Positions 8,044 to 16,141 of a DNA stretch of 36,979 nt are shown one piece after another. The DNA is taken from positions 1-36,979 of the forward strand of contig DASSIZ010000054.1 in NCBI GenBank assembly GCA_035691485.1, in the 5' to 3' direction. Position 1 is the first letter of the stretch. Each line of letters begins with the position of its first letter. This stretch comes from Terriglobales bacterium (lineage in GTDB: Bacteria > Acidobacteriota > Terriglobia > Terriglobales > Acidobacteriaceae). Under the pieces are notes generated by a model. That model saw only the letters and a program-made list of their open reading frames with translations. It searched no databases and had not been told where the DNA came from. The position numbers and the translations under genes are program-made.

Positions 8044-8754
8044 ATGAAATTACCACTGGCAGCCATAGCCTTGGCATTGCTGTTCCCCGCAGTAGCGCGG
8101 CCACAAACATCCACCTGCGTGGACGCCTCTACGCTGCAGGAGAAGAACCGCCGGGGCGGGATTATTGGCGGAGCGGAGCGCGTGATGAACATGCCGAGCA
8201 CGACGGTGGACGCGCCTGCCGGCACCAATATCTGCCCGCTCAGCGCGCACCAGAAACTCAGCGTCTGGGTGCAGCGCAGTTACTCGCCCGCGAACCTGCT
8301 CGCGGCCGGTGTGGATGCTGCCGCGTGGCAAGCCACCGATGATGATCCGCGCGGCTACGGCCAGGGTTGGGACGCCTACGGCGCGCGATATGGCGCATCA
8401 CTGGCGACCGCGGAGTCGACGCGCTTCTTCCAGTCGTTCCTGCTGCCTGCAATCTTGAAAGAAGACCCGCGTTACTTCCGCAAGGGCAGCGGCGGGTTCG
8501 GCAATCGATTCGGCTATTCGATTTCGCGGGTGCTGGTCACGCGCACCGATGCCGGGCACCGGAGTTTCAATTTCAGCGGTGTCGGTGGCGCCTTCGCCGC
8601 AGCGGGACTGAGTAATACCTACCTGCCGGATGTTGACCGCGACATGGGACGCACAGCGGTTTCCTTCGGGTTGAGCCTCGCCAATACCGCCGGCTGGAAC
8701 CTGCTCAGCGAATTTTGGCCGGACATCTGGCACAAGCTGCACGGTAAAAAGTAA
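8044..8754 (+). CDS. Secreted or outer-membrane protein of unknown function
   Basis: A 236-residue protein with a clear signal peptide (MKLPLAAIALALLFPAVARP-Q). The ATG at 8044 is chosen over one at 8014 because GGGAGAGG lies just upstream and the signal peptide begins there. The mature part has characteristic stretches such as LPAILKEDPRYF, GGFGNRFGYSISRVLVTRTD and a C-terminal NLLSEFWPDIWHKL. Many Gly and aromatic residues and alternating patterns fit a small envelope-associated protein. I recall similar sequences as uncharacterised proteins in Acidobacteriota, but I can assign no function. It stands alone between a short gap and the tandem repeat. Confidence 0.75.
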   Translation: MKLPLAAIALALLFPAVARPQTSTCVDASTLQEKNRRGGIIGGAERVMNMPSTTVDAPAGTNICPLSAHQKLSVWVQRSYSPANLLAAGVDAAAWQATDDDPRGYGQGWDAYGARYGASLATAESTRFFQSFLLPAILKEDPRYFRKGSGGFGNRFGYSISRVLVTRTDAGHRSFNFSGVGGAFAAAGLSNTYLPDVDRDMGRTAVSFGLSLANTAGWNLLSEFWPDIWHKLHGKK

Positions 8755-8761
8755 CCAGCGA

Positions 8762-9087
8762 GACGGCTCCGGGCGGCACGGCTGAAGCCGTGCCCTACCC
8801 AAACCATTTATGAGATGACTTGTAGAGTTACCAGATCAGCGCATTTCATAAATCGTGAAGATCTTCCCCTCAGGGGCTAAAGCCCTCATTTTTGACAGCT
8901 CTGGGCGGCACGGCTGAAGCCGTGCCCTACCCAAACCATTTATGAGATGACTTGCAAAATTACCAGATCGGCGCATTTCATAAATCGTGAAGATCTTCCC
9001 CTCAGGGGCTAAAGCCCTCATTTTTGACAGCTCTGGGCGGCACGGCTGAAGCCGTGCCCTACCCAAACCATTTATGAGATGACTTGC
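8762..9087. repeat. 132-bp tandem repeat built from palindromes (about 2.4 copies)
   Basis: Copies start at 8771, 8903 and 9035, each exactly 132 bp apart; the third stops after about 53 bp and a degenerate edge precedes the first. The two full units differ at only a few positions (for example GTAGAG versus GCAAAA after GACTT). Each unit contains the hairpin GGCACGGC-TGAA-GCCGTGCC (8775-8794, 8907-8926, 9039-9058), a hairpin GGGC-TAAA-GCCC and a longer-range pair ATTTATGA/TCATAAAT. The block fills the whole gap between the secreted unknown and the DNA ligase. Because 132 is a multiple of three, a minus-strand frame stays open with a 44-residue period; this is a by-product of the repeat, not a gene. 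Confidence 0.9.
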
Positions 9088-9097
9088 CGCAGGCGGA

Positions 9098-10852
9098 TCA
9101 CACGGCGTTCGGGTACGCAATCTTCTGGCGCTCAAAGATTTCGCGTACGCGCTCGATGGTATCGATGTCGGCGGGGGACTTGTCCGGCCGGAGCCGCAGG
9201 ATGCGCGGAAATCGAAGCGCGAAACCGCTGTCGTGCCTGCCCGACTGCATCACGGCGTTGAACGCGACTTCCAGCACGATGGCGGGGTCAACCTCGCGCC
9301 AGAAGCCGTGATCGACGATGGTGTGCTCGAGGAACCACTGCGTCATCTCCGCGATTTCCTTGTCGGTCAGCCCGGAATACGCCTTTCCGACGTTGACCAG
9401 GCGCTCCCCGTCGCGTACCGCAAAGGTGTAATCGCTCAACACGCCCGCACGCTTGCCATGGCCCCATTCCACGGAGGTGACCACGACGTCCAGCGTTGCC
9501 AACTCGCGCTTCAGCTTGAGCCACGATTTGCCGCGACGCCCGGGTGCGTAAACCGAATTGAAATCCTTGATCATCAGACCTTCGTTGCCGCGTCCCTGGG
9601 CGGCGTCGAAAAGCTGGTCGAGGTGATCGGGGGAATCAGCGTGCAGCACGGGTGCGCGAACGGCGGCCAGGTGCTGGTGATCGTCCTGCTCGATGGCGGG
9701 TTCGAACTCAAGCTTTCCCTGCAGGTCGCGGATGCGTTCGCGATGCTGATGGCTGGCGCCGGCGAAAATGCGGTCGAGCATTGCATGACGCTCCCGCAAG
9801 GGCAGGTCAAGCGCCAGTTCCCCGCCCGCGTAGAGCACGTCAAAGGCGACGTAGCATACGGGCACTTGGCGCATCATCTTTTCCGTGACCGTCTTGCGAC
9901 CCAACCGCTTCTGCAACTCGGAAAACGGCAATGCCCGCCCGTGCCGCCAGGCGACGATCTCACCGTCCAGGATGAGGTCTTCCGGGAAGTCCAATAACGG
10001 CGCCACCAGCTCGGGAAAAGACTCCGTAATATTGTCGCGCGTCCGCGAGAACAGCCGCACTTGTCTGGACGGAAGTTTTTCGCCCGGAGCCTGCAGCATG
10101 CCGATATGAGCCTGGGCGCGAATACCGTCGTACTTGTCTTCGACGGCGGCATCGTGGAAATACTCGAATGCCTCCGCCGCGCTTTCCACCGGACTGGCGA
10201 GCATGAATCCAAGCGGATGGAAAAGGCGCATGCGTGCCTGGTTGAGCCGGTGCGCGGCCGCCAGTTGCAATGTCTCGCCGATATCTCCGAGCAACATGTC
10301 CGCGCGCTGAACCTCGGAGGACGGCACGTGATAGGCCAGCGCAATGGCCTCTTCTACCAGGCTCTCTTTCAGGCCGATGCGCAGCTCGCCGGTCATGATC
10401 TTGACCAGGTACTTGGCTTCGAGCGCCGTGGCTTTTAAGAATAGTTCGCGGATGAGGGTTGTTTTCGCGGCGGGACCGCGCACGGCGGCAATGTCACGAA
10501 ACGCGCGGGCGACATCCGTGACCGTCAAACCACTTTCCGCGGGAGCGACGGTACCAAGCGCGTCATAGGCGGCGGTGCCCAGGTCCCCGTGCTTGCGATA
10601 GACGGCGGTAAGGGCGGCGTCGCTCTTGCCGGTAATGTCCTTCATTACCTGCCAGAGCAGGGCGGCGCCGGCTTGCAGCGTGGTCTCCTCCCAGGCGGGA
10701 AATGCCCGGCCGGAGAGGAAGACGGCGCTGGCCGCGGCCTCGGCTACGGTGCGGGCGCGGAGGTATTCAGCCAGGATCCGCACTTTCTCGTTCTTTTTGG
10801 TGGTGCCGCCAATCGCTTCGGCAGCGGCGGAGAGCAGGCGCATGCCCTCCAT
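9098..10852 (-). CDS. ATP-dependent DNA ligase
   Basis: Seals nicks in DNA through an enzyme-AMP intermediate using ATP. The 584-residue protein has the archaeal/LigB-like architecture: an N-terminal DNA-binding domain (about 1-210, with TGELRIGLKESLVEEAIA), an adenylation domain with motif I EDKYDGIR (nucleophile Lys240), motif IIIa (LDGEIVAW), motif IV (EGLMIKD) and motif V (SWLKLKRE), and an OB-fold ending in motif VI-like RFPRILRLRPDK. All catalytic motifs are present. Bacteria normally use the NAD-dependent LigA for replication, so this is probably an accessory repair ligase. The neighbours often found with such ligases (helicase, exonuclease) are absent here. The start may be the ATG at 10852 or the one nine bases later; neither has a strong ribosome-binding site. 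Confidence 0.93.
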   Translation of the reverse strand: MEGMRLLSAAAEAIGGTTKKNEKVRILAEYLRARTVAEAAASAVFLSGRAFPAWEETTLQAGAALLWQVMKDITGKSDAALTAVYRKHGDLGTAAYDALGTVAPAESGLTVTDVARAFRDIAAVRGPAAKTTLIRELFLKATALEAKYLVKIMTGELRIGLKESLVEEAIALAYHVPSSEVQRADMLLGDIGETLQLAAAHRLNQARMRLFHPLGFMLASPVESAAEAFEYFHDAAVEDKYDGIRAQAHIGMLQAPGEKLPSRQVRLFSRTRDNITESFPELVAPLLDFPEDLILDGEIVAWRHGRALPFSELQKRLGRKTVTEKMMRQVPVCYVAFDVLYAGGELALDLPLRERHAMLDRIFAGASHQHRERIRDLQGKLEFEPAIEQDDHQHLAAVRAPVLHADSPDHLDQLFDAAQGRGNEGLMIKDFNSVYAPGRRGKSWLKLKRELATLDVVVTSVEWGHGKRAGVLSDYTFAVRDGERLVNVGKAYSGLTDKEIAEMTQWFLEHTIVDHGFWREVDPAIVLEVAFNAVMQSGRHDSGFALRFPRILRLRPDKSPADIDTIERVREIFERQKIAYPNAV

Positions 10853-10955
10853 TCGATGCTTTTCAGGCAGGAAAAATCAACTTTTGCGGAATCCTGCGGC
10901 CGGCCACGCGGGTTATGCCTCGTGGAGTAACCGCAAGGATTAGTCCGGCGGTGGT

Positions 10956-10984
10956 TTGACACTTCCCGGCCACGCCGCTAACCT
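10956..10984 (+). promoter_or_regulatory. Probable sigma70 promoter of the DUF1385-prfA-prmC unit
   Basis: A perfect -35 hexamer TTGACA (10956-10961) is followed after 17 bp by TAACCT, a partial -10 match. Transcription would start near 10991. That is only about 11 nt before the GTG at 11002, but about 60 nt before the ATG at 11050. Confidence 0.5.
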
Positions 10985-11001
10985 TACAGTACCCCCGGAA
11001 C

Positions 11002-12048
11002 GTGCATCCAACAGAGAGACAAGGCATAACTGCCCGGAACAATAAACTGATGGCGATGTGTGAATCGATCCGTAAGATGGCGCGCTTCCTCGCCGCCGTG
11101 CAACTCTTGCCTGCCCTGGAGAGCGGAGAGGAAACCCTGGTGGGCGGGCAGGCCGTTCTGGAAGGCGTCATGATGCGCTCGCCCCACGCCTGGGGCATCT
11201 GCGTGCGGCGCGCCGACGGCACCATCGCTTCGCATTCGGAAACGTTGGAGCGGCCCTCGGAAAAACACAAATGGATGGGATGGCCGGTGGTTCGCGGCGT
11301 GGTCACGCTCGCTCAGGCCATGGGACTCGGCTTCCGGGCCTTGCGATTCTCCGCCAACGTTGCCCTCAATGAATTACCCGCGGGCAAGAGTGGCAAGAAG
11401 ATCGAGATCAACGGGTGGGTGGCGGCGCTGAACGTGGTCCTCTCGCTCGGTTTCTTCATCTTCATGTATAAGTTTCTGCCGCTGCTCGCCACCACCGAGC
11501 TGAAGCAGCATGTCTCGCCGGTATTCGGCAACCAGATCATTTTCAACGTGGTGGACGGCGTCATTCGCCTGGCGCTGTTTCTCGGATTCATCTGGGCGAC
11601 TTCCCTGTGGGCCGACCTGCGGCGTGTTTACCAGTATCACGGCGCCGAGCACAAAACGGTTTTCGCCTTCGAAGCCAAAGACCCGCTCACGCCGGCCGCA
11701 GTCCAGAAGTACGTTACCTGGCACCCGCGCTGCGGCACCAGCTTCCTGATGACGGTGATGCTGATTTCCATCGTGATCTATACCGCGATCCCGGTGCACA
11801 CCTTCGCCGCCCGCTTTGCGATTCGCATTGCGTTGTTGCCGGTGATTGCCGGCGTTTCCTACGAAATCATCCGCTTCGCGGCCAAGCACCGCGGCTCGTT
11901 GTTTGCCATCATGACCGCCCCCGGCCTCTGGCTGCAGCGCATTACCACGCAGCCTCCCAGCGATGACCAAGTCGAGTGCGCCATTGGCGCGCTGGACCAC
12001 GCCATGGAACTGGAAGCGCAGCGCGGGGGAGAGTTGGTGATTGCGTAG
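11002..12048 (+). CDS. DUF1385 family membrane protein
   Basis: A 348-residue protein with the family signature GGQAVLEGVMMRSPH near residue 48 and conserved HGAEHKTVFAFE and HPRCGTSFLM motifs (His and Cys residues that might bind metal). Membrane spans occur around residues 145-160, 190-210, 250-270 and 275-290. Function is unknown, but the gene is often found immediately before prfA and prmC in diverse bacteria, as here. The frame opens with GTG at 11002. An ATG at 11050 (MAMCESIRK) or at 11077 could be the true start, since the family core begins near the GGQAV motif and a promoter overlaps this region. Confidence 0.9.
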   Translation: MHPTERQGITARNNKLMAMCESIRKMARFLAAVQLLPALESGEETLVGGQAVLEGVMMRSPHAWGICVRRADGTIASHSETLERPSEKHKWMGWPVVRGVVTLAQAMGLGFRALRFSANVALNELPAGKSGKKIEINGWVAALNVVLSLGFFIFMYKFLPLLATTELKQHVSPVFGNQIIFNVVDGVIRLALFLGFIWATSLWADLRRVYQYHGAEHKTVFAFEAKDPLTPAAVQKYVTWHPRCGTSFLMTVMLISIVIYTAIPVHTFAARFAIRIALLPVIAGVSYEIIRFAAKHRGSLFAIMTAPGLWLQRITTQPPSDDQVECAIGALDHAMELEAQRGGELVIA

Positions 12049-12234
12049 CGGTCGACGGTCTGCGGCCTCGCTCCGATCGCGAGGTCTTGCACCTCCGAAG
12101 ATTTTGTTATCGCTCCAGCTACAATTACATTTCAGAGGCAGAAACGGCGGAATTGCGGGAATTTGTAGCGCCGATGTCCCAGTTGCGTCAACGGAGGGCC
12201 ACCGACCGTCGACTGCCGCCGGTAGAGCGAGACC

Positions 12235-13326
12235 ATGTACGACCGTTTAGAGCATATCGAGGCGCGGTACGACGAGCTGACGCGGGCTCTCGCCGATCCC
12301 GGTGTCTTCGCAGACTCGGCGAAGTATCAGAAGACGGCGAAGGCGCACAGCGAGCTGGCGCCGATCGTGGGAAAATTCCGTGAATATAAGGATTTGAAAA
12401 AAGGCATTGCCGACAGCAAGGCCATGGTCGAGAGCGAAGCCGACCCCGACATGAGGGCCTACGCGCAAGAGGAGTTGCACTCCCTGGAGAAACGTCTTGC
12501 CGCGGTGGAACAGGACCTCAAGGTCCTGCTGATCCCCAAGGATCCCAACGACGAAAAGAACGTGATCCTGGAAATCCGCGCCGGGACCGGCGGCGACGAG
12601 GCTTCCCTGTTCGCGGCCGAGCTCTTCCGCATGTACTCGCGATACGCCGAAGGCCAGCGCTGGAAGGTGGAAGTGCTGTCCTCGTCCGAATCCGGTGTCG
12701 GAGGTTTGAAGGAAGTGATCGCCATGATCGAGGGCCGCGGCGCCTACTCCAAGTTGAAGTATGAGGGGGGCGTGCACCGCGTGCAGCGGGTGCCGGAAAC
12801 CGAGCAGCAAGGCCGCGTCCACACCTCGGCAGTCACCGTGGCGGTGATGCCCGAGGCGGAGGAGGTGGACGTTAAGATTGAGGCGAAAGACCTCCGCGTT
12901 GACACCTTCTGCTCCTCCGGCCCGGGCGGCCAGTCGGTGAACACCACGTATTCGGCGGTGCGCATCACGCACATCCCTACCAACACCGTGGTCAGCTGCC
13001 AGGACGAAAAGTCGCAGATCAAGAACCGCGAAAAAGGCATGCGTGTGCTGCGCTCCCGCCTCTACGAGATGGAGCGCGAGAAACAGCAGGCGGCGCTGGC
13101 CAAGGAACGGCGCGCCATGGTGGGCACCGGGGACCGGAGCGAGAAAATCCGGACCTACAACTTTCCGCAGAACCGCGTCACCGACCACCGCATCGGTCTT
13201 ACCCTGCACCAACTCGGCGAGGTGATGGACGGAAAACTGCAACCGTTCATCGAGGCGCTCACCACGCATTACAACGCCGAGAAGTTGAAGGGCAACGACG
13301 GTGACGCCTCGGCAGTGCCGGCGTAA
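12235..13326 (+). CDS. prfA: Peptide chain release factor 1
   Basis: Recognises UAA and UAG stop codons in the ribosomal A site and triggers release of the finished protein. The 363-residue length is typical. The stop-codon recognition tripeptide is PET at residues 187-189 within RVQRVPETE, which fits the PxT rule of RF1 rather than the SPF of RF2. The GGQ catalytic tripeptide is at 231-233 within [10 protein letters not shown], and its Gln is the residue methylated by PrmC. prmC follows 84 bp downstream, a conserved pairing. The 185-bp gap upstream holds no gene; it contains a TACAAT that could be part of a promoter, without a convincing -35. Confidence 0.98.
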   Translation: MYDRLEHIEARYDELTRALADPGVFADSAKYQKTAKAHSELAPIVGKFREYKDLKKGIADSKAMVESEADPDMRAYAQEELHSLEKRLAAVEQDLKVLLIPKDPNDEKNVILEIRAGTGGDEASLFAAELFRMYSRYAEGQRWKVEVLSSSESGVGGLKEVIAMIEGRGAYSKLKYEGGVHRVQRVPETEQQGRVHTSAVTVAVMPEAEEVDVKIEAKDLRVDTFCSSGPGGQSVNTTYSAVRITHIPTNTVVSCQDEKSQIKNREKGMRVLRSRLYEMEREKQQAALAKERRAMVGTGDRSEKIRTYNFPQNRVTDHRIGLTLHQLGEVMDGKLQPFIEALTTHYNAEKLKGNDGDASAVPA

Positions 13327-13337
13327 TAGCAGCCAGC

Positions 13338-13365
13338 ACCGAGTTGCGGGTACCGAGTTGCGGGT
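13338..13365 (+). repeat. 14-bp perfect tandem duplication
   Basis: The sequence ACCGAGTTGCGGGT occurs twice in immediate succession in the gap between prfA and prmC. It is probably a recent slippage duplication without a role. Confidence 0.6.
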
Positions 13366-13410
13366 AGATATCCTGTCCTCGGCGCCCTCTGTGGTTAAAT
13401 CCCTCTGATC

Positions 13411-14253
13411 ATGCAGTTGAAAGAAGCGCTGCGCTCTGCCATCACGCTGCTGGAGGAAAACCGCGTCGGCTCACCCCGGATGAACGCCGAAGTCCTGCTG
13501 ATGTTTGTCCTTGGGTGCGATCGCGCCTATCTCTACGCGCATCCGGAGCGCGAACTCTCCTCCGATGAGCAATCCCGCTACGACGAAGCCCTCGAACAAC
13601 GCGCCCGAGGCATTCCGGCGCAGTACATCACCGGCCACCAGGAATTCTGGGGACTGGACTTCGTCGTCGGACCAGGTGTGCTGATTCCGCGACCGGAGAC
13701 CGAGCACCTGGTGGAAGCGGTGCTGGGTCTGTCCAAGAACATGGAGCCACGGAGAATCGTGGATGTCGGCACCGGATCCGGGTGCGTTGCGCTGGCGCTG
13801 GCTTCGGAGCTGCCGGACGCGGAGATTCATGCGACGGAAATCTCGGAGGAAGCGCTCGAGATCGCGCGTGCCAACGCCGCCCGCCTCGGGCTAGAGCAGC
13901 GTGTTGTATTCCATGCCACCGACCTGCTGCAGGGGCTCTCGGGCCGGTTCGACATCGTGGCCTCCAATCCGCCGTATGTCGGCGAATCCGAGTACGACAA
14001 GGTGCAACTCGAAGTCCGCAAGTTCGAGCCCCGCGGCGCCGTCTTCGCCGGGGCCGAGGGGATGGACGTCATCCGCCGACTTGCTCCCCAAGCCCGCGCC
14101 GTACTCAGGCCCGGAGGAGCACTGGCGCTTGAAATCGGTTTTTCCCAGGAAGCCGCAGTGCGCGAGGTGCTCCGCGAGTGGGAGAATGTCCGCACCGTTC
14201 CCGACCTGCAGGGAATTCCCCGCGTCGTCATAGCCGAAAACTTGAAGCGGTAG
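13411..14253 (+). CDS. prmC: Release factor glutamine methyltransferase
   Basis: Transfers a methyl group from S-adenosylmethionine to the Gln of the GGQ motif in release factors. The 280-residue protein has an N-terminal helical substrate-binding domain with YITGHQEFWG, and a Rossmann methyltransferase domain with VDVGTGSGCVALAL (SAM-binding loop, about 117-130) and the diagnostic NPPYV at 186-190. VLIPRPETEHLVE before the Rossmann domain is also typical. It follows prfA, its own substrate gene, so the two are likely co-transcribed. The long gene-free stretch downstream probably ends this unit, though no clear terminator is seen. Confidence 0.97.
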   Translation: MQLKEALRSAITLLEENRVGSPRMNAEVLLMFVLGCDRAYLYAHPERELSSDEQSRYDEALEQRARGIPAQYITGHQEFWGLDFVVGPGVLIPRPETEHLVEAVLGLSKNMEPRRIVDVGTGSGCVALALASELPDAEIHATEISEEALEIARANAARLGLEQRVVFHATDLLQGLSGRFDIVASNPPYVGESEYDKVQLEVRKFEPRGAVFAGAEGMDVIRRLAPQARAVLRPGGALALEIGFSQEAAVREVLREWENVRTVPDLQGIPRVVIAENLKR

Positions 14254-14992
14254 CCCGGGTGGGGGATGTTACAAAAGGTAACTTCCTGCCCCGCCTCTAC
14301 TTACCCTCGTAGGCAAGAAAACGCCGAGGGGTGGGAACGCGGTGCTCCACTCAGGGCACCGGGATGCCGCATCGGGGCACCACAGAGTAGCCGAACGTCC
14401 TCACTTCGTGGTTAAAGCCATAGTTAACAACCTGATAATGGCCCGCGAAGTGGCAGGCTGCTTGCGACAAAGAATGCTGCACAAGCACAGAGACTTACGT
14501 CCGGGTGCGTGCGTTCTGTTTTCCCAGCGGAAGGCAGAGTAGCTGGAACCAAGCCTCTGGCGCAAGTTTGCACGCGGCTGTGCGAAGCAGGAACCAAGCC
14601 TAAAGTACGAGGAAGTGGTGGCGGCAAATAGCATTAATTATCGACAGAATTGATAACTGATCTGACAACAGACGTGGTCATTTCCGCCATCTGAAGAGAA
14701 CAGCCACTGCACCTCAGGGGTTAGTGGTGGCTAGCGATTGCCGGTCGATCAGCGAGGTGAGCTGCCGCCGCGATACGTCGGGCGTAAGCTTCATTTTTCG
14801 AGACTGGCGCGGGCGAGCGGGCACGTTGCTCCTTACCTTGTCCATTACGAGCCAGCAGGTCATGGGAACCAGGGTGCTGAAGTCGCTTAATCCGCTGAAG
14901 TCGCTTAATCCGGAGAGGCAATCCGACAAGCAAGAGGGCGCAGTTTGCAGACCGCGCGTGCACGGTTCGTACGCGCCTACGAGGTGCACACG
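14254..14992. other. Gene-poor 740-bp stretch with short direct repeats
   Basis: I see no convincing gene here. The open frames on both strands lack ribosome-binding sites and family resemblance. Notable items are two copies of GGAACCAAGCCT (14545-14556 and 14590-14601, 45 bp apart) with an imperfect TTGCAC/GTGCGAA stem between them, an AT-rich patch with TTATC/GATAA arms around 14637-14655, and an 18-bp perfect tandem repeat CTGAAGTCGCTTAATCCG at 14877-14912. The first part could encode a structured RNA, or be a decayed gene. The part after 14700 probably holds the promoter of the following cluster, though no consensus hexamers stand out. Confidence 0.4.
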
Positions 14993-16141
14993 GTGGATGT
15001 AAGGGCCATGATTCTCGTCGGAGGACTGGGCGATGCGCCCGGAGCTCAACACGAGAAATTTGCCGGACTGCCGCTGGTGCTTCATGACGTCCTGGGAAAG
15101 CCGGCCGTCGTGCGCGCCATCGAGCGGCTGCAAAAGCAAAACATCAACGGGATTTCGGTGGTCAGTGAATCGGCGAGGCCGACAGGCGCGGATGCCGGCA
15201 CTTGCTGGATCGAGGCTACGAACGGCAACTTCTGGCGAGCCGTCGAAAACGCATTCAGCGACCTGGCGCAAGCCGGAGCGGAAGCGGTCCTGGTCCTGCG
15301 GATGGGCGGGTACGGCGAGTTCGTAGTGGACGACTTCGTGCAGCGTCATCTCGACTGCCGCGCGCACGTGACCCAGGCCGTGGACGCGAACGGCGCGTCC
15401 CTGGGCATGTTCGTCATCAATGCTTCGCGCCGCAACGATGCGGCGTTCCTGTTTCGTCACCGCCTGGAGCAAACGCGGGCCGCGTGCGGCAATTGGATTT
15501 TCCGAGGTTACTGGAACGCGCTGGCGAGCGCCGCTGACCTGCGCATCCTGGCGGTGGACGGCCTGATGCAGCACGCCGACATCAAGCCCGCCGGTAAAGA
15601 ACGCAGCCCCGGGGTGTGGGTTGCGCCGGGCGCCCGCATCGACCGCCGGGCGCGCGTACTGGCCCCCGCCTACATCGGCGCCCGCGCGCGCGTTCGCGCC
15701 GCCGCCGTGATCACGCGTTGCGCTTCCGTCGAGCACCACGCGGAAGTGGAAGCCGGCACGGTGGTCGAGAATGCGTCCGTCCTTCCCTACACCTACATTG
15801 GTCCCGGGCTGGACATCGCGCACTCGGTCGCCGGCGGCAAAAAGCTGCTGCACCTGGGCCGCAACGTTGAAGTTGAAATCGCCGATCCCAAGCTGATGGA
15901 CAGCCGATCGCAACACGCGCCGTGGAGAGCATTAGCGAGCGCGGCATCGCTAGCCACGTTTCTTCCCCTGCAGTTGTTCCGTGGATTGTTTGCGCCGTCC
16001 CAGCGCCAGCAGCCCACGGATTTACCGGCCTTGGTGAAAACACCGTCTTCGACGGTCAAGACCCCAGCCGGCTTCGAGGGCGCCGAGCCCTCCTCGTTCC
16101 CCGCGAATTTGGCAGTAGCGAGGAGATATGGAGATCAATAG
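14993..16141 (+). CDS. Nucleotidyltransferase-like protein with left-handed beta-helix domain, degenerate active site
   Basis: The N-terminal half begins VDVRAMILVGGLGDAPG and continues with LGKPAVVRAIERLQ, echoing sugar-nucleotide pyrophosphorylases (usual pattern GGxGTRLxPLT...KPLLPVxGKPL). Here the GTRL element and first catalytic lysine context are not conserved. The C-terminal half (about residues 205-300) has hexapeptide-type repeats (PGVWVAPGARIDRRARVLAP, AYIGARARVRAAAVITRCAS, TVVENASVLPYTYIG) of a left-handed beta helix. The GTG at 14993 is favoured by GAGG eight bases upstream; an ATG at 15008 is possible. The last 14 bp overlap the STAS gene. It may be a regulatory or inactive relative of mannose-1-phosphate guanylyltransferases in a surface-polysaccharide cluster; activity is uncertain. 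Confidence 0.75.
   Translation: MDVRAMILVGGLGDAPGAQHEKFAGLPLVLHDVLGKPAVVRAIERLQKQNINGISVVSESARPTGADAGTCWIEATNGNFWRAVENAFSDLAQAGAEAVLVLRMGGYGEFVVDDFVQRHLDCRAHVTQAVDANGASLGMFVINASRRNDAAFLFRHRLEQTRAACGNWIFRGYWNALASAADLRILAVDGLMQHADIKPAGKERSPGVWVAPGARIDRRARVLAPAYIGARARVRAAAVITRCASVEHHAEVEAGTVVENASVLPYTYIGPGLDIAHSVAGGKKLLHLGRNVEVEIADPKLMDSRSQHAPWRALASAASLATFLPLQLFRGLFAPSQRQQPTDLPALVKTPSSTVKTPAGFEGAEPSSFPANLAVARRYGDQ

Noticed and set aside
8771-9087. Possible CRISPR array from regularly spaced repeats
   Set aside because: The repeats are 132 bp with no variable spacers, and no cas gene is present.
8836-9135. Open frame on the minus strand with a 44-residue repeating peptide
   Set aside because: It is the translation of the 132-bp palindromic DNA repeat; no ribosome-binding site, and the DNA palindromes explain the sequence better than protein selection.
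14342-14640. Possible decayed small gene (frame broken by one stop, continuing with protein-like sequence)
   Set aside because: No family resemblance, ribosome-binding site or conserved neighbour; chance open sequence cannot be excluded.
14714-15916. 400-codon minus-strand frame opposite the nucleotidyltransferase-like gene
   Set aside because: The plus-strand frame has beta-helix repeats and a supported start; the minus frame has no domain resemblance.
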